Shown piece after piece: positions 49,899 through 62,243 of a stretch of 64,000 bases of DNA; the first letter of the stretch is position 1; every line of letters begins with the position of its first letter. The stretch lies in assembly GCA_963693285.1 (NCBI GenBank), contig OY848917.1:5838118-5902117 (forward strand), in the 5' to 3' direction. The notes beneath the pieces were generated by a model. That model made no database searches. It was not told the origin of the DNA and saw only the letters and a program-made list of their open reading frames with translations. Made by a program: the position numbers and the translations under genes. This DNA comes from Xestospongia muta. Lineage: Eukaryota > Porifera > Demospongiae > Haplosclerida > Petrosiidae.

Positions 49899-51952
49899 TT
49901 ATTGTTGTGAGAGAAAGTCACACACAATTTTTATTTCTTGGCCAGTTACTCTATATTTTGCCCTAGCTTTAATTTCTGTACCACAAAAGTCCATTTCGAC
50001 ATCAACAAAACGCTGTGTAAAGGGAAGGTTGGCTGGGTTGGGTGTATCAAGAACTAATTCACCAATTTTTGTGACTAGAAGCTGTCCTTGTTTATCAACT
50101 GTATACTGAACATCAGTATTGGGTGTACTATAGATGGTTACAGTCATTTTTTCATTTTCTGTGATTGGATTCAAATTTATTGAGAAAAGCTGATCAGTTT
50201 CTACTAGTTCACCCTTTTGTAGAAAAACACAAAATATATTATCACAGAAATCTTTTTGCTGGTCATTGTTGTAAAATTTATAGAAGCTGTCGTGCTTGCT
50301 TTCATCAAAATCCTGACAGAGACGGATGCCATAAGTTGCATCAGCTCGTCGAGCTTTTATAATTTGTGGATTTTTCTTCCACATCACAGCTCCTTGAACT
50401 ACAGCAAGAGATGGATTTGTAGGCACTATTATGTCATATTGACGAGAATTTAGAGCATGCTTCAGCTTTTTGTAGATATATTTGGTGCCTCCATAACCCC
50501 CTACAAGATAGATAGTATGTATATTTATGTCCAGCTCTAACAAAACCTTTTTAGTGCTTTCAATAATTGCCTGCACTCCTGGACCAAATAACTTCTCTTC
50601 TGCAAATGCCTGACTAACAAATAGAGTATCATCAGAAAATTCTACCCCTTCCAATAATTTCAAAGCTTCTTCAATTTTTGATTCTGTGTAGAATCTTACG
50701 AACTTGCTTGGTAGATCAACACATATTTCTTCAATTTTACCATCTTCAAAAAGTAACTTCTGTTGCTCAAATTCGGTATATAATAATTTATTAAGAATGG
50801 CTCCTTGTTGCGAGTAATCTCCTGAGTTAATGAATTGTTCAAAATTGTCGTCATCAACTATTTTTTGTAGCAATATTGAAAAATGCTTATTAACTGTAGC
50901 TCCACCCATTTCATTTCCTGTGGGTATGCTGGATACATACACACCACCATCAACTTCTTTATGAGCTGTTATATCTACAGTACCTCCACCAATATCTATA
51001 ACCATATAATTAGATTTAGTTCCAGGACCAGGTAGTGATTTAGTATGGAGAAATTGTTGTGTAGTAACAGTTTGACTGTATATTGCAGCTGCCTCAGGTT
51101 CCAATGCCAGTGACAGCCGATCTGAATTGTATTCAATAGGGCAAATAGGGACACTATCATTAGACACAGGTGTAAATGAAGTGATTCCTGATCCTGACAG
51201 CAAACCGGCCTATATTTTAATGAAAGATAGCTACTAACATGTTAGTTAAATAATAACGCACAAACCAAGTAAGCAGCTTCTCTCATCATTCTCTTTCCTC
51301 GTGCATCCCATATAGCAGGTACAGTAATGACCCAGTCAAAGTCTGTTGTTTCTATGGACAGACCAGCTTGAGTTAGATGATCAATAAGACACTCTCCAAG
51401 ATGTTTTAGAATGAAAGCTATCACTTCTACTAGAAAATACCTTTCTTTACTGAATGACTCTACAATAGACTCACGACTGATCGTCTATGAAATAGAACAA
51501 TGGCTCTTTTAAATGTTTTAACAATATCAGTAACTCACCTTATCTTGTTTCATAAGCATTTTTATTCTTTCGAAATAAATATGGTGAGAGAGTTTGTCTG
51601 GCTTCATACTGGAAAAAAGAATTTGAGCACTTTCTCCAAAGGCAGCAACTTTACATCTAGTTCCTTCTTTCGACAAAAGAATGGCATTTGGAGTCCGAGT
51701 TACTGTTGAATTGCTAGTGTGGTCTAGAATCAAAGTGTTGACGTCTTTGTAATCTTGTTTTTCACAACTGACGAACGCCACTGACACAAATGAAGTTCCA
51801 AAGTCAATTGCAGCTATGTTCCCTTCGTGACTTGAACGAAATTCTGACTCCACGCGACGAATCTTGTTTGCTTTTAATAGTGGCGTTGCTTCATTTGACT
51901 GAGATGTTTGGAAAGCCATTGCGTGGTTATCACTATTCACTGATAAATCCAA
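49899..51952 (-). CDS. HSPA12-like atypical HSP70 (intact)
   Basis: Three exons (51539-51952, 51266-51484, 49899-51209) give 647 residues, close to the size of HSPA12 proteins. ATPase motifs are visible: AAIDFGTSFVSVAF (phosphate 1), VIDIGGGTVDITAH (phosphate 2) and IYLVGGYGGTKYIYKKL (adenosine site). Also typical of HSPA12 are FDWVITVPAIWDARGKRMMREAAYL and LSLALEPEAAAI. The C-terminal part is beta-rich and lacks the usual HSP70 lid and an EEVD end. A later ATG (MAFQ, 51919) could be the start. Expected role: ATP-dependent regulatory chaperone in the cytosol. No clear heat-shock element was seen upstream. Confidence 0.9.
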
Positions 51953-53117
51953 AAGAAAGACTGGTTAACTGAATAATTCCCGTTAATTTTATACGTCTTT
52001 ATATAAACAAACGAGTAATTGACATAAACTATAAACACCCATCAAACACTTTATTTGCTACGGGCTGGGTCAATTGAATCACATAAGTGATGAATATTAT
52101 ATTAACAAAGCAAGTTAAATTTAAGGAAACTCTATAGTCCACTGTGAATTTGTGAGATAAGCAGCACTTACTGCTTCTATAAAAACATTCATCAAAACTT
52201 TTAAAGTGATAAGTCTTTTAGGATATTAGAAGTTGACATGATATGTAGTGTAAGATTTAAACAAATGTGCCGAAGTGCTGTTTCAAACTTTTGATATACC
52301 AGAGCACAATTTAGTATGTTATGTAGTTGTATGAATGTGCACATTAGATTAATATTTAAGAACAATTGCAATTACATCAACAGTAGGATAAATGTTCCAG
52401 GAATAAGAATAATATCAATTTGTTATTAAATATGTACATGCATTTCCAAGAATTTCATGGTAGGTGGAGCATATAGTACTTACAACAACAGGTGGAAGGC
52501 TAATATAAACTTTCCAAGAATAAGAATTGGCTATACCAATTTGTAGTTGGTACACATGCATTTCCAGGAATGTCATTGTAGGTGGAACATAGTACACTTA
52601 CAACAACAGTGGGGAGACTAAGATAAACTTTCCATGAATTGGAATTGACTATGCAGCTGTAGACCTGCATGTATTTCCAGGAATTATAGGGGACTTGTGA
52701 TACAATAACAGTAGTACAGCTAAATTTTCAAGAATAGGAATTGGCTATATTTGCTCTACCATTAATAATATAAACCATCACACAACTTTAGAACAATAGC
52801 TCATGTATATTGTAGATGCCACAAGATTTCAAATGAAGTTTTAGTGGCATCTAGATTATTCTATTGTCTAAAGACTTTGTCACTTGTTAAAATGTATATT
52901 AACATTAATACTTAACATTATTAATGTAATATGATTCAGACATCGTCAGAATACACACATTTATATGTATACGATATAAATACAAAACTTAGTACTTTAA
53001 ATTATTTTCTTTCATTTATGTTATCTAAAATATTTTTTCCATGTATTACACCAAACTAATTCAACCAAGAATTAATGTTTGTTCTTCAAAAACACATTAA
53101 AAATCTAAAATACTTGT
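51953..53117. other. spacer between two HSPA12-like genes
   Basis: Holds the upstream region of the gene at 51952 and, from about 52217, the 3' flank of the gene at 53118. Tandem repeat units with ttccaagaataagaattggc-type words lie at 52385-52755. No coding signal. Confidence 0.6.
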
Positions 53118-55169
53118 TTATGTAAATGACAAAAAGTCACAAACGGTCTTAACTTCTTCTCTAGTCACACGATATTTAGCTTTAGCTTGTATTTCTGTAC
53201 CACTAAAATCCATGGCAATATCGACTATACGTTGTGTTCGAGGAACATTACCAGGATTTGGGATGTCAATCACCAACTGTCCTATTTCAGTTACAGTTGG
53301 TTGTCCTTGTTTGTCTTTTATGTACTGAACTCCAAGCTGTGGTGTAGTATAAAATTTTAGCTTTATTTCTTTATTACTTTGGTTTAGAGGTGTCAAAGTT
53401 CTTGTAAGTACTTCATCTGCTTTAATAAACTCTCCTTTTTGTAAAAATACACAGAAGACACTGCCACACATATCCTCATTCTGTTCATCCTTGAAAAGAT
53501 AGTATTGATCGTGAATATCTTCCTTGAAAGGTATAGAAACACCTATCCCATATGTCGCATCAGCTCGTCTTCCTTTCACAATATCAGGATTTTTTCTCCA
53601 CATAGCAGCTCCCTGCACTACTGCCAGACTTGGAGCCGTTGGTACAATGATTTCTTGCTTCAAAAACTTCAACAATAGCACTTTCAACCTTTTCATAAAC
53701 ATATTTGCAACCCCCAAAGCCACCAACAAGATATGCAGTGTCTATGTCATAATTGATAGTTTTCAAAGTGTTGAGAGAGCATTGAATAATACCATCCATG
53801 GCTGGACCAAAGAGGTTATCGTTGACAAAATCAAAACAGCAACAGAGTGAATCATCGGAAAATTCAACTCCCTTCAATAATTTCACACCCTCTTCAAATA
53901 TTTTCTCCCCATAAAATTCAAGTAGTTTGTTAGGAAGATCAATTATGATTTCCTTCGTTTGGCAGTTACCGAAACTTAATTTCTGTTCCTCAAATTCATG
54001 GTAAATTAACTTGTTTAAAATTGTCGTTTGTCGTGAGTAGTCACCTGAACTTATGAACTGCTCAAAATTGGGATCACATACAATCTGCTGCAGTATTGTT
54101 GAAAATAATTCATTTACTTTGGTACCTCCCCAGGCATTTCCAGTTGGTACACAAATAACTTCAATTGTTTGATTTGATTCAACATGTGCAGTTATATCAA
54201 CAGTTCCACCACCGATATCAATTACAACATAACGTGATGCTGCACTGTATGTACGATGAGCCAATGCCAGTTCTGTTGTTGTCACTTGTTGGCTATATAT
54301 TGCAGCTACCTCTGGCTCAAGTGCTAGCGATAGTCGATCTACATTAAGTTCTATTGGAATTGGCAACACAACACCAATTTTGGTAAATTGGGTTATTCCA
54401 GGAGAATCAGTCAACAGTCCAGCCTAAGATAATAACAAAAATTTTAAGGTGATAACCACATAAAATCATATCAACATATTTTATATTATTCAAATTACAC
54501 TAGGTAATACTCATGCAAATTACCAAGTAAGCAGCTTCTCTCATCATCCTTTTTCCTCGTGCATCCCATATGGCAGGTACAGTGATGACCCAGTCAAAGT
54601 CTGTAGTCTGGAGAGGTTTCCATGTACGTGATAGATGGTCAATCAGTGAATCTCGGAGGTATTTTAAGATAAAAGCAATTACCTCCACAAGATAATACTT
54701 CTCTTCAAAAAATGATTCTACAAGAGTTTGACGACTGATTGTCTGTTTGAAATTAATGCATATAAATATCAATACATGCTCCATTTTAACTAACCTTATC
54801 TCTTTTAAGAATCATTTTTATTCTTTCAAAATAGATGTAGTGTTTATGCTCACCTCGTCGAATTTGCATGTAGCGGGTTTGGGCATTTTTACCAAATCCT
54901 TCAACCCTACATGAGTCATTGGAATCAACCTTTAAAAGAATAGCATTTGGAACACGGTAACCATGAGTGTCTGGGTCGATCTTTATTGTATTGATAGTTT
55001 CGCTACCTCGAGTGACATAAGCCAATGAGACTGACGTCGTACCAAAATCTATAGCTGCAATGTTCCCATTTGTAACCCGAAACCCAGATTCTACTCGTAA
55101 CGTTTTTGTAGCTCTAGAGAATGGCTCCTTAGATTGATCTTGTCTCTCCATGATCTGACATTCAGACAA
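53118..55169 (-). CDS. HSPA12-like atypical HSP70 with one frameshift
   Basis: Same three-exon layout as the gene at 49899 (54795-55169, 54524-54742, 53118-54423). Motifs: AAIDFGTTSVSLAY, DFDWVITVPAIWDARGKRMM, VIDIGGGTVDITAH, AYLVGGFGGCKYVYEKV. The frame breaks once, at about 53650-53690: after YEKVESAIVEVFEA the sequence continues one frame over as EIIVPTAPSLAVVQGAAMW. The last exon is 1,306 bases, one more than a multiple of three. Everything else is open and well conserved, so either a very young pseudogene or an assembly error. If real, the protein loses its C-terminal third. Starts at 55169 and 55145 are both possible. Confidence 0.8.
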
Positions 55170-55432
55170 AGTACTTACAATGTAACAAGGGCTCGCCGTT
55201 TTAGCTGATGATAATTAAATACGCTGTGTGACGAAGTATTTGCTAGCAACACACGTTCTCCTTTCTCGGAACAACCACTGTTGTTTGTATAAGAACAGCC
55301 ACCTAACAAAACAATTCTAGGAAATGTTTTGAAAATTGTGAATTGTCACGAACTAACATTAAATATATATATATATAGTTAATATATAAAGACAATCATA
55401 GAGTGATTCAGCTACATTTTACCAAAGCAAAC
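55170..55432. promoter_or_regulatory. shared divergent promoter region
   Basis: 263 bases separate the start of the HSPA12-like gene (-) from the start of the MIEAP-like gene (+). It holds a TA run (55362-55377) about 55 bases before the plus-strand ATG and a gttctcctttctcggaac string at about 55254-55271 that recalls, but does not match, a heat-shock element. Confidence 0.5.
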
Positions 55433-57104
55433 ATGGGAAATCTCTCAGTGACCTCGCACAAGACGAAACAGACTTTTGGAAGTGATTCTAGCTCTATTGA
55501 CACTTCAGTTAAAAAAATTGTACAAGCGGCAGAACAAGCAGCCCAACGTGAAGCAGAAAAATCAGTTAAAAAAATTGGACAAGCAGCAGAACAAGCAGCC
55601 AAACTTGAAGCAGAAAAATGGGAAAGGTGTGAATAATATATATAATAATTATACATACATACATACATATATATATGTGAATAGAATTTCTATATTTTGT
55701 TTTGACTTTTTGCTTTTCATAAAGAGAATTTACAGGATACAAAGAAACGTTTGAACAAGAAAAAAGCTCTTTACAAAAGTAAATGATGTTGCGAATTACC
55801 TTTTATCAATTTTCAATTTATCTCAGCCAAATTGTAACACTTACAAATGAAAAGGAAGGACATTTAAAACAAATTCAAGAGTATGTACTCAAAGAATCCA
55901 AAGTTATTTAAAGTTATACACAACTTTCATATAGCTTGACAGAGAAAGTTCAAGCAAAAGAAACTGAATTACAAAAGTTAGCTAGACAATAACATAGATT
56001 TTTTTAAAAATTGGAACAGAATCCAGGAAGACATAACAAAAGAAAGAGAAAAGCTAACCAGGTAACAAGTACTTCTTTGTTGTGATTATTATTACATTAC
56101 ATTAATACAGTGAACAAAGACAGTTCATCAAAGAAAAGGACGAATTTAGGAGGTTATATTATTGATGTCTTAGTAATATCAATTATTCTTTTGTAGTCTT
56201 ATAACAGCTTCTCGTGAGGCAAGAAAAATGTATGGTGATGTGACTCCAAATGACGTCACTCATGAAGATGTCAAATCAGATTTCATCCAGTTTTTTAAGA
56301 CCTTTAATCATGCTCTTATAAACGTTGACAAGATGACTGAAAAAAATAGACTTGCAGTATCTATTTTTCAGGTTTGCAATTACACAATACAATTCAATAC
56401 ACACAACGTTGTTTTTACTAAGTATATAATCAATTTATGTTAAGTCATTGTTATTAGGATGCATTTCATGTTAGTCGAGAAGTAGTAATTGAAATTCTTG
56501 CTCAGCAATTAAAACATCTACTTGAAGATCCTACATATGAAGAACAAGACAACTTAGATTTATACACTCAAGAGAAAAGAAATGATATAAGCAGAGCTTT
56601 TTCTTTCTTGCTGTATCATGCCAAACTTCATCAAGAAGAAATAATAACCCCTGCAATTGATACTGTAAGAATCTCTAAACATATTAATAAGATCAGTTTA
56701 TTTATTTAATACAGATACATCAAAATGTTAAAAAGAAGTACGAAAGTGAACATGATCACACTGACATATCCTTACCTAATGATATTTTTCAAAGAGCTGC
56801 CCAAATAGCATTTAGTATGGTGACTCAAGTTCCTCCTATGATATGTAGTGTTAAGCCAAATAAATTTGACGATGACATTCATGACATCAAGCACACAAGT
56901 TGGAAAGTTGAAAGTCCACCATATGAACTGACTTATATTCGTCCTATACTATTTTATGGTCAACATGGTGTTGTTGCTGTCAAAGGTCAAGTTGGCAACA
57001 ATCCTGTAGAAAAAGAAGACACACCAATTGATCAAATTATTGACAACAAAAATGTAAAAACTGACACAACTGGCAGTGCTGAAGTTATGCAAACAGATTC
57101 TTAG
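55433..57104 (+). CDS. coiled-coil protein with complete MIEAP-like domain
   Basis: ATG at 55433 starts MGNLSVTSHKTKQTFG. The first exon (to 55626) has a 57-base tandem duplication giving SVKKI-QAAEQAA-EAEK twice. Short heptad exons follow (55725-55778, then near 55829, 55938, 56010, 56110). The exon near 56197-56371 has AREARKM-type text (SREARKMYGDV), the next REVVIEILAQQLKHLLED, and the last, ending at the stop 57102-57104, has MVTQVPPMIC, YIRPILFYG and VAVKGQVGN. This is the only gene here that joins both halves that are separate in the genes at 28790 and 31511. About 390 residues. The acidic/Thr tail after VGN has no known motif. Gly2 allows N-myristoylation, but residue 6 is Val, so this is doubtful. 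Its 3' end is 101 bases from that of the HSPA12-like gene on the other strand. Confidence 0.8.
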
Positions 57105-57205
57105 TTTGAAGACTGAAATTTGTAAACGTTTTCCAAAAAATAACATAATTAACTAACTAATAATTTTTGTATATGTAAATACATGCATAATATAGAAGAA
57201 ATAGT

Positions 57206-59239
57206 TCACAATTGGGCTGACAGAAAGTCACATACAGCTTTCACTTCTTTACCATTCACTACATACTTTGCTTTAGCTTTAATTTCAGTGCCACTAAAAT
57301 CCATTTGTATTTCAACATCACGTTCTTCACGAGGAATATTATCTGGATTAGGAACCTCGATAATCAATTCACCAATTTTTTTAACAAGAGGCTGACCATC
57401 CTTGTCAACAGTGTATTGAACACCAAGATTTGGAGTAGAATAAATTGTTAATTTCATAATTGTCGTATGTTGAGAGGACGGAACAACAACTGTTTTGAAT
57501 ACATAGTCAGATTCAACAATTTCTCCTTTTTGTAGAAAGACTGAAAAGACGTTATCACATCTGTGTCCTCTCTCTTCTTTATTACGTACTTTATAATGGC
57601 TGTCATGTTTTCTTCTTTCAAAATCTTGGTATATACGAATTCCATAAGTAGCATCAGCTCGTCGAGCTTTTATAATTTGCGGATTTTTTCGCCACATTAC
57701 ACCTCCTTGAACTACAGCAAGAGCTGGACTGGTAGGAACAATAATGTTGTAACAACGTAATTGAGGAGCAGCTTTTAATTTTTGATGGATATATTTCGAA
57801 CCTCCATAACCCCCAACAAGATATATGGTTTGTATATTCTGTTCTATGTGTTGTAAAACCTCATTAATGCCTTCAATGATTGCCTCTAAACTAGGACCAA
57901 ATAACTTTTCTTCTACTACTTCCTGATTGATATGTAGACAATCATCCTCAAAATCTACCCCTCCTATTCGTTTTGCACCTTCTTTGATCTTTGATTCTTT
58001 GTAGAATTTCACAATTTGTCTAGGTAGATCAACACATATTTCATAGATATGGCCATTTCCAAAAGCAAACTTTTGACGCTCAAATTCTTTATAGATCAAT
58101 TTATTAAGGATAGCCTTTTGCTGCAATTCATTTCCAGATTCGATAAATTGATTGAAGTCAACGTCACCATTTATATCTTGTAGAAGGAATGAAAACTGTT
58201 CATTAACTTTGTTTCCACCCATTGTATTTCCAGTGGGTATGCTAGACACCTGCACACCACCATCAATTTCAGTATGTGCTGTTATATCTATAGTTCCTGC
58301 CCCAATATCTAAGACAACATAAGATTTAGTTCCAAATACACTTTGTGATTCAGCCTCAACAACTTCTTGTGTGGTAATAGTTTGGCTGTATATTGCAGCT
58401 GCCTCAGGTTCCAATGCCAGTGACAGACGGTCTGAATCACATTCAACAGGGCAATTTGGGCCACTATAACTAGACACATCTGTAAACGAAGTAATTCCAC
58501 AACCTTCTGACAGCAAACCAGCCTATAATTTAGATTTAATGTTGAAAAATTGCATTGAAGGCTTACCATATAAGCAGCTTCCCTCATCATTCTTTTTCCT
58601 CGAGCATCCCATATGGCAGGTACAGTTATGACCCATTCAAAGTCAGTTGCCTGTAATGGCATCTTGGTTCTAGAGAGATGATCAATGAGAGTTTCTTTAA
58701 GATACTTCAGAATAAATGCTACCACTTCCACTAAATAAAATGTACCACCAGTGGTTGATTCTACTGTTGACAAACGACTGATTGCCTAATTAATTATACA
58801 AATAATTGCTTAAAATATGAAGTAATTAGAATAATAGACTCACATTATCTCGTTTCATCAGCATTTTAATTCTTTCAAAATAAATATGATGACAACGTTC
58901 ACCTTCCTTCAAATCAGAGAAACGTTTTTGAGCTGTTTCTCCAAAGGCGGCAGTCTTGCACTCAGTACCTTCTTTCGACAAGAGAATGGCGTTCGGAGCT
59001 CGAGTAACTGTTGAGTTGCTACTGTATTCTAGAGCTAAAGTGTTGACTCCCTTTTCTATTCTGTCCCCATCAGTAATGTACGCCACTGACACAGACGAAG
59101 TACCAAAGTCAATTGCAGCTATATTACCGTTAGTACTTTGACTACATCCTGATTCTTCACGAGGGACCTTTGTTGCTCTGGACAAAGGTTCTTTAGATTG
59201 CTTTTTCTGAGAGCCGAAAAACCAAGCCATCAATAGCAC
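57206..59239 (-). CDS. HSPA12-like atypical HSP70 (intact, more diverged)
   Basis: Three exons (58844-59239, 58567-58785, 57206-58522) give 643 residues; the middle exon is 219 bases, as in both paralogues. Motifs: AAIDFGTSSVSVAY, EWVITVPAIWDARGKRMM, VLDIGAGTIDITAH, TIYLVGGYGGSKYIHQKL. In phosphate motif 2 the usual GGG reads GAG. The N-terminus starts MLLMAWFFGSQKKQ, and the second Met (59230) is an equally good start. The end AVCDFLSAQL resembles the paralogues. It lies tail to tail with the MIEAP-like gene at 55433. Likely a cytosolic ATP-binding chaperone-like regulator. Confidence 0.9.
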
Positions 59240-62200
59240 AGTTTTTGCCTTTCTTTAATCACAAGACAACGCTGTATGTGTGCACGTTAATTCCCATGAA
59301 TTTTGATGGACTGCATAATTGGAACACCACATCTATAATACGGTAAGTATATAACTGTAATATATCAATACAATCACAGACTAATAACTTCTTTTATTAT
59401 TTGTTGAGTGTAAATCCAGTGATATTTCCATTTAATCAGTTTGCTCAGCAGTGTTTGATAACTGTAAATTTAAAAGCCACAGCATTATGCGCTTGTCCTT
59501 TCTTAGAAAACTTAAGTTATATATATATGTGTGTGTAATAATAGTGGTTAACACACAAGTGTGCTTTTACTTATAACATCAATAGCTGGTGATTAGTTCA
59601 TGTAACAATACCACTTAAGGAAATAAAACACATTTGGGTTCTAATATCAGTGTATAGTGCTACTACCTTGAAAGATCATCAAAGGATAATTACACAACAC
59701 CAATATTATAAATATAACATAGAGAGTGTTGGTTTAGAATTACTAATACTACTAATCTATACTTTTATAAATCTATAACTTAAGATGTATAATAATAACA
59801 AGTGTTATCACATAATTCTTAGTCTTTAATCACGTACATATTAGTCACATGACAGAATAGGAAGTGATCAATTAAATTCAGTTGGATATACCTTATTTTA
59901 TTGAGTAATATTTTGAGGATAGGGTGCTAGAGCATGTACAGAGATATAATTTGGAGATTTCCTAAGAGTCAAAACATATGATGTCGCCATTAATTGAATT
60001 GATGTCTGTTACAGTACTAGATTCATAAGCCTGCCCACACATTCAGGAGGGTACATGTACAATATCAGCTAAATATCTTGTAACTTTACTAAGACAATAT
60101 TTATCCTTTCACATATTATTTCAAGTACAATAGAGTTTGCATGATATCTTGAGGTCTGTTTTTGTAGGAACAAATGAAACAGACACTCTTCTAAGAATTA
60201 TTTTGACTGAGTTGTTGTAGAAGTTATGATAGCATGGCTAAACAGAAGACACTATTCTGAGAAATGTTTTGACTGGACATTTCCTGGAGGTGTATAAGGA
60301 TGTGACTAGACTGGTTATGGATGCACACATTTTGGCAATACATTATAATTACATCAATAATACTTAATGACTGTATGATTTTGTGGTGAAAATAGTAGAA
60401 GTTGCAATGTACTATGAATTGTGTGCTTCATACCAATATCATAACTACATTAGCTTTGGATATTATAATATATTGACTATGATAAGAACTAGAATGTTAC
60501 CAATCAAGTTTACAGCTACAATTATGTAGTACAAAGGTCATCATGACTACATAATATTATTCCAATATTTGTGTTGACAGGATAATCGTTGAAAAATCTG
60601 TTGGTCAAAGTCGAGCTATGTTAACACTTTTATCCCTGTTATTAATACTCCAATCGAACTATAATGATCACATGCATGACACTTTCCATAAACATAGGAA
60701 GAAACAATATAAAAATTTTCTATTGCTCTCACATTGTTCTCTTCAATGATAATTCCTGTAGTCTTGCTGTTATAGGATTGATTGGTAACTCACCAGCATA
60801 CTTGATAAAGCAGAGTGTTCATTTTAGTAAATTGTATTACATTTTTGTATTTTAATATAATTTATATTAATTACAAATTAGAAATTACAACACTTATCAT
60901 TGAATTTTAATAAGAGAATGTTATTTTTAAGAAAGAGAAAATTATACTATCACTCATGTGTAATTTGCTGCAGTCACACTTGCTTATGTAAACTTTACAT
61001 AACACTAACTTATACTTAATGAAGTATTAGTCAATTCTATTAGAATATACTGTATAATAAAACTTACACTACTGGATCTATTCATGATATGGTATCCCCT
61101 ACACATTCTATTCCCAGAAATGTTTTGATTGTATCTAGTGAGCTATGAATTTAATTTCAACCAGGCTATGTTAAATGATAATGATAACAATTCCAAGTAT
61201 TTTAAGAGCTATATATATATATATATATGTATTGTATATACATACATGACAAGTTTCTGGAGTAATGATTATTGTGGTTTATGTATGATAAAGACAAAAG
61301 GATTATGTTAACTTAGCTATAACCTCCTCTCACTTTTATAATAACTATCATTTAGCCTTGACTGCTCTATCCCTTGGTCTGAATGGCTATGTGTGATTAC
61401 TTAATGTTACAATGGACTTCATTAATATCAAAATAAGGCTCAAAGTCAATCAAGAAATGTGTCTTTAACTTTGAGCTAATTATGGTCTGACAAAATAAGT
61501 CTTATACACAGATCATGTTATTTACTGAAAGAAAATGCACACAATTATGTCATATCCTGTAATTAGTGATTGGCTTCTTTTTTGCCAATTGTTTTGGGAA
61601 CCACACTTAAATATAGCATGATGTTTCATGTAGAGAGTTGAAAATGAATTATAATTTTCGTTAACAAAGTGGTTATAGGTCTACTTGGTAAGAAGTACAA
61701 TAGCTTTCATTGTATGTATATATATTAGAAAGAGTGCGTACAATGTAGTACGACACTAAAAATTATTCTTAATAGTTAAGGTGTTTATGCCTAGTCATTT
61801 TAGAGAATATTTGTTAATATTCTTTCTAACTGTATATTGAGAGTCACTGGAAAATAATAAAAGGAAATCGCCAATTGTAATTTTTACAATAGTTTCATGC
61901 TGGAATGTACCCATTCAGTTTACAACTATTCTAAGACAGCTTGTTTTTATATCACTTCATGAATATAATGATGGTTCCCAGAATTTATAAGTGTCAACAG
62001 ATTATTTCTAAGAATTGTATATATTTCCATTGATAACTAAAGCATCAATAATTGTGTTTTTACCAATTGTATAATAGTCAGTAAATTTATGAATATTAAT
62101 TTTTATGAATAAATTTCCGTACACTGATCGTTACGTCATAATAGAATAATAATACTAAATACTCATATTCATTGACTGCTATGAATATTATTATTATGAA

Positions 62201-62243
62201 CGTAAGGATACTGTGTCTTCAAGATTGAGTGGACTGACAAGAA
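59240..62243. other. intergenic, 3 kb, noncoding
   Basis: No exon chain on either strand. It contains a weak internal repeat (gaaacagacactcttctaag at about 60176 and aaacagaagacactattctgag at about 60240) and an AT run at about 61211-61230. The upstream regions of the two divergent genes lie at its ends. Confidence 0.55.

Larger units (their letters stand above)
45908..53213. repeat. segmental tandem duplication, right copy
   Basis: About 7.3 kb unit with an intact MIEAP-like gene, spacer, intact HSPA12-like gene and 3' flank of the next HSPA12-like gene. The source ends share the 7-base word aatccat (39743-39749 and 53207-53213), which fits joining by microhomology. The copies differ by many single changes and several indels. 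Confidence 0.8.

Noticed and set aside
55254..55271. Heat-shock element in the shared promoter
   Set aside because: TTC and GAA units are present, but the spacing does not follow alternating five-base units.
55433..55450. N-myristoylation signal at MGNLSVTS
   Set aside because: Gly2 is right but residue 6 is Val instead of the usual Ser/Thr, so the match is too weak.
49899..59239. Canonical HSP70 chaperones
   Set aside because: The motifs VPAIWDARGKRMM and LSLALEPEAAA, the beta-rich C-terminus and the lack of an EEVD tail point to the HSPA12 branch instead.
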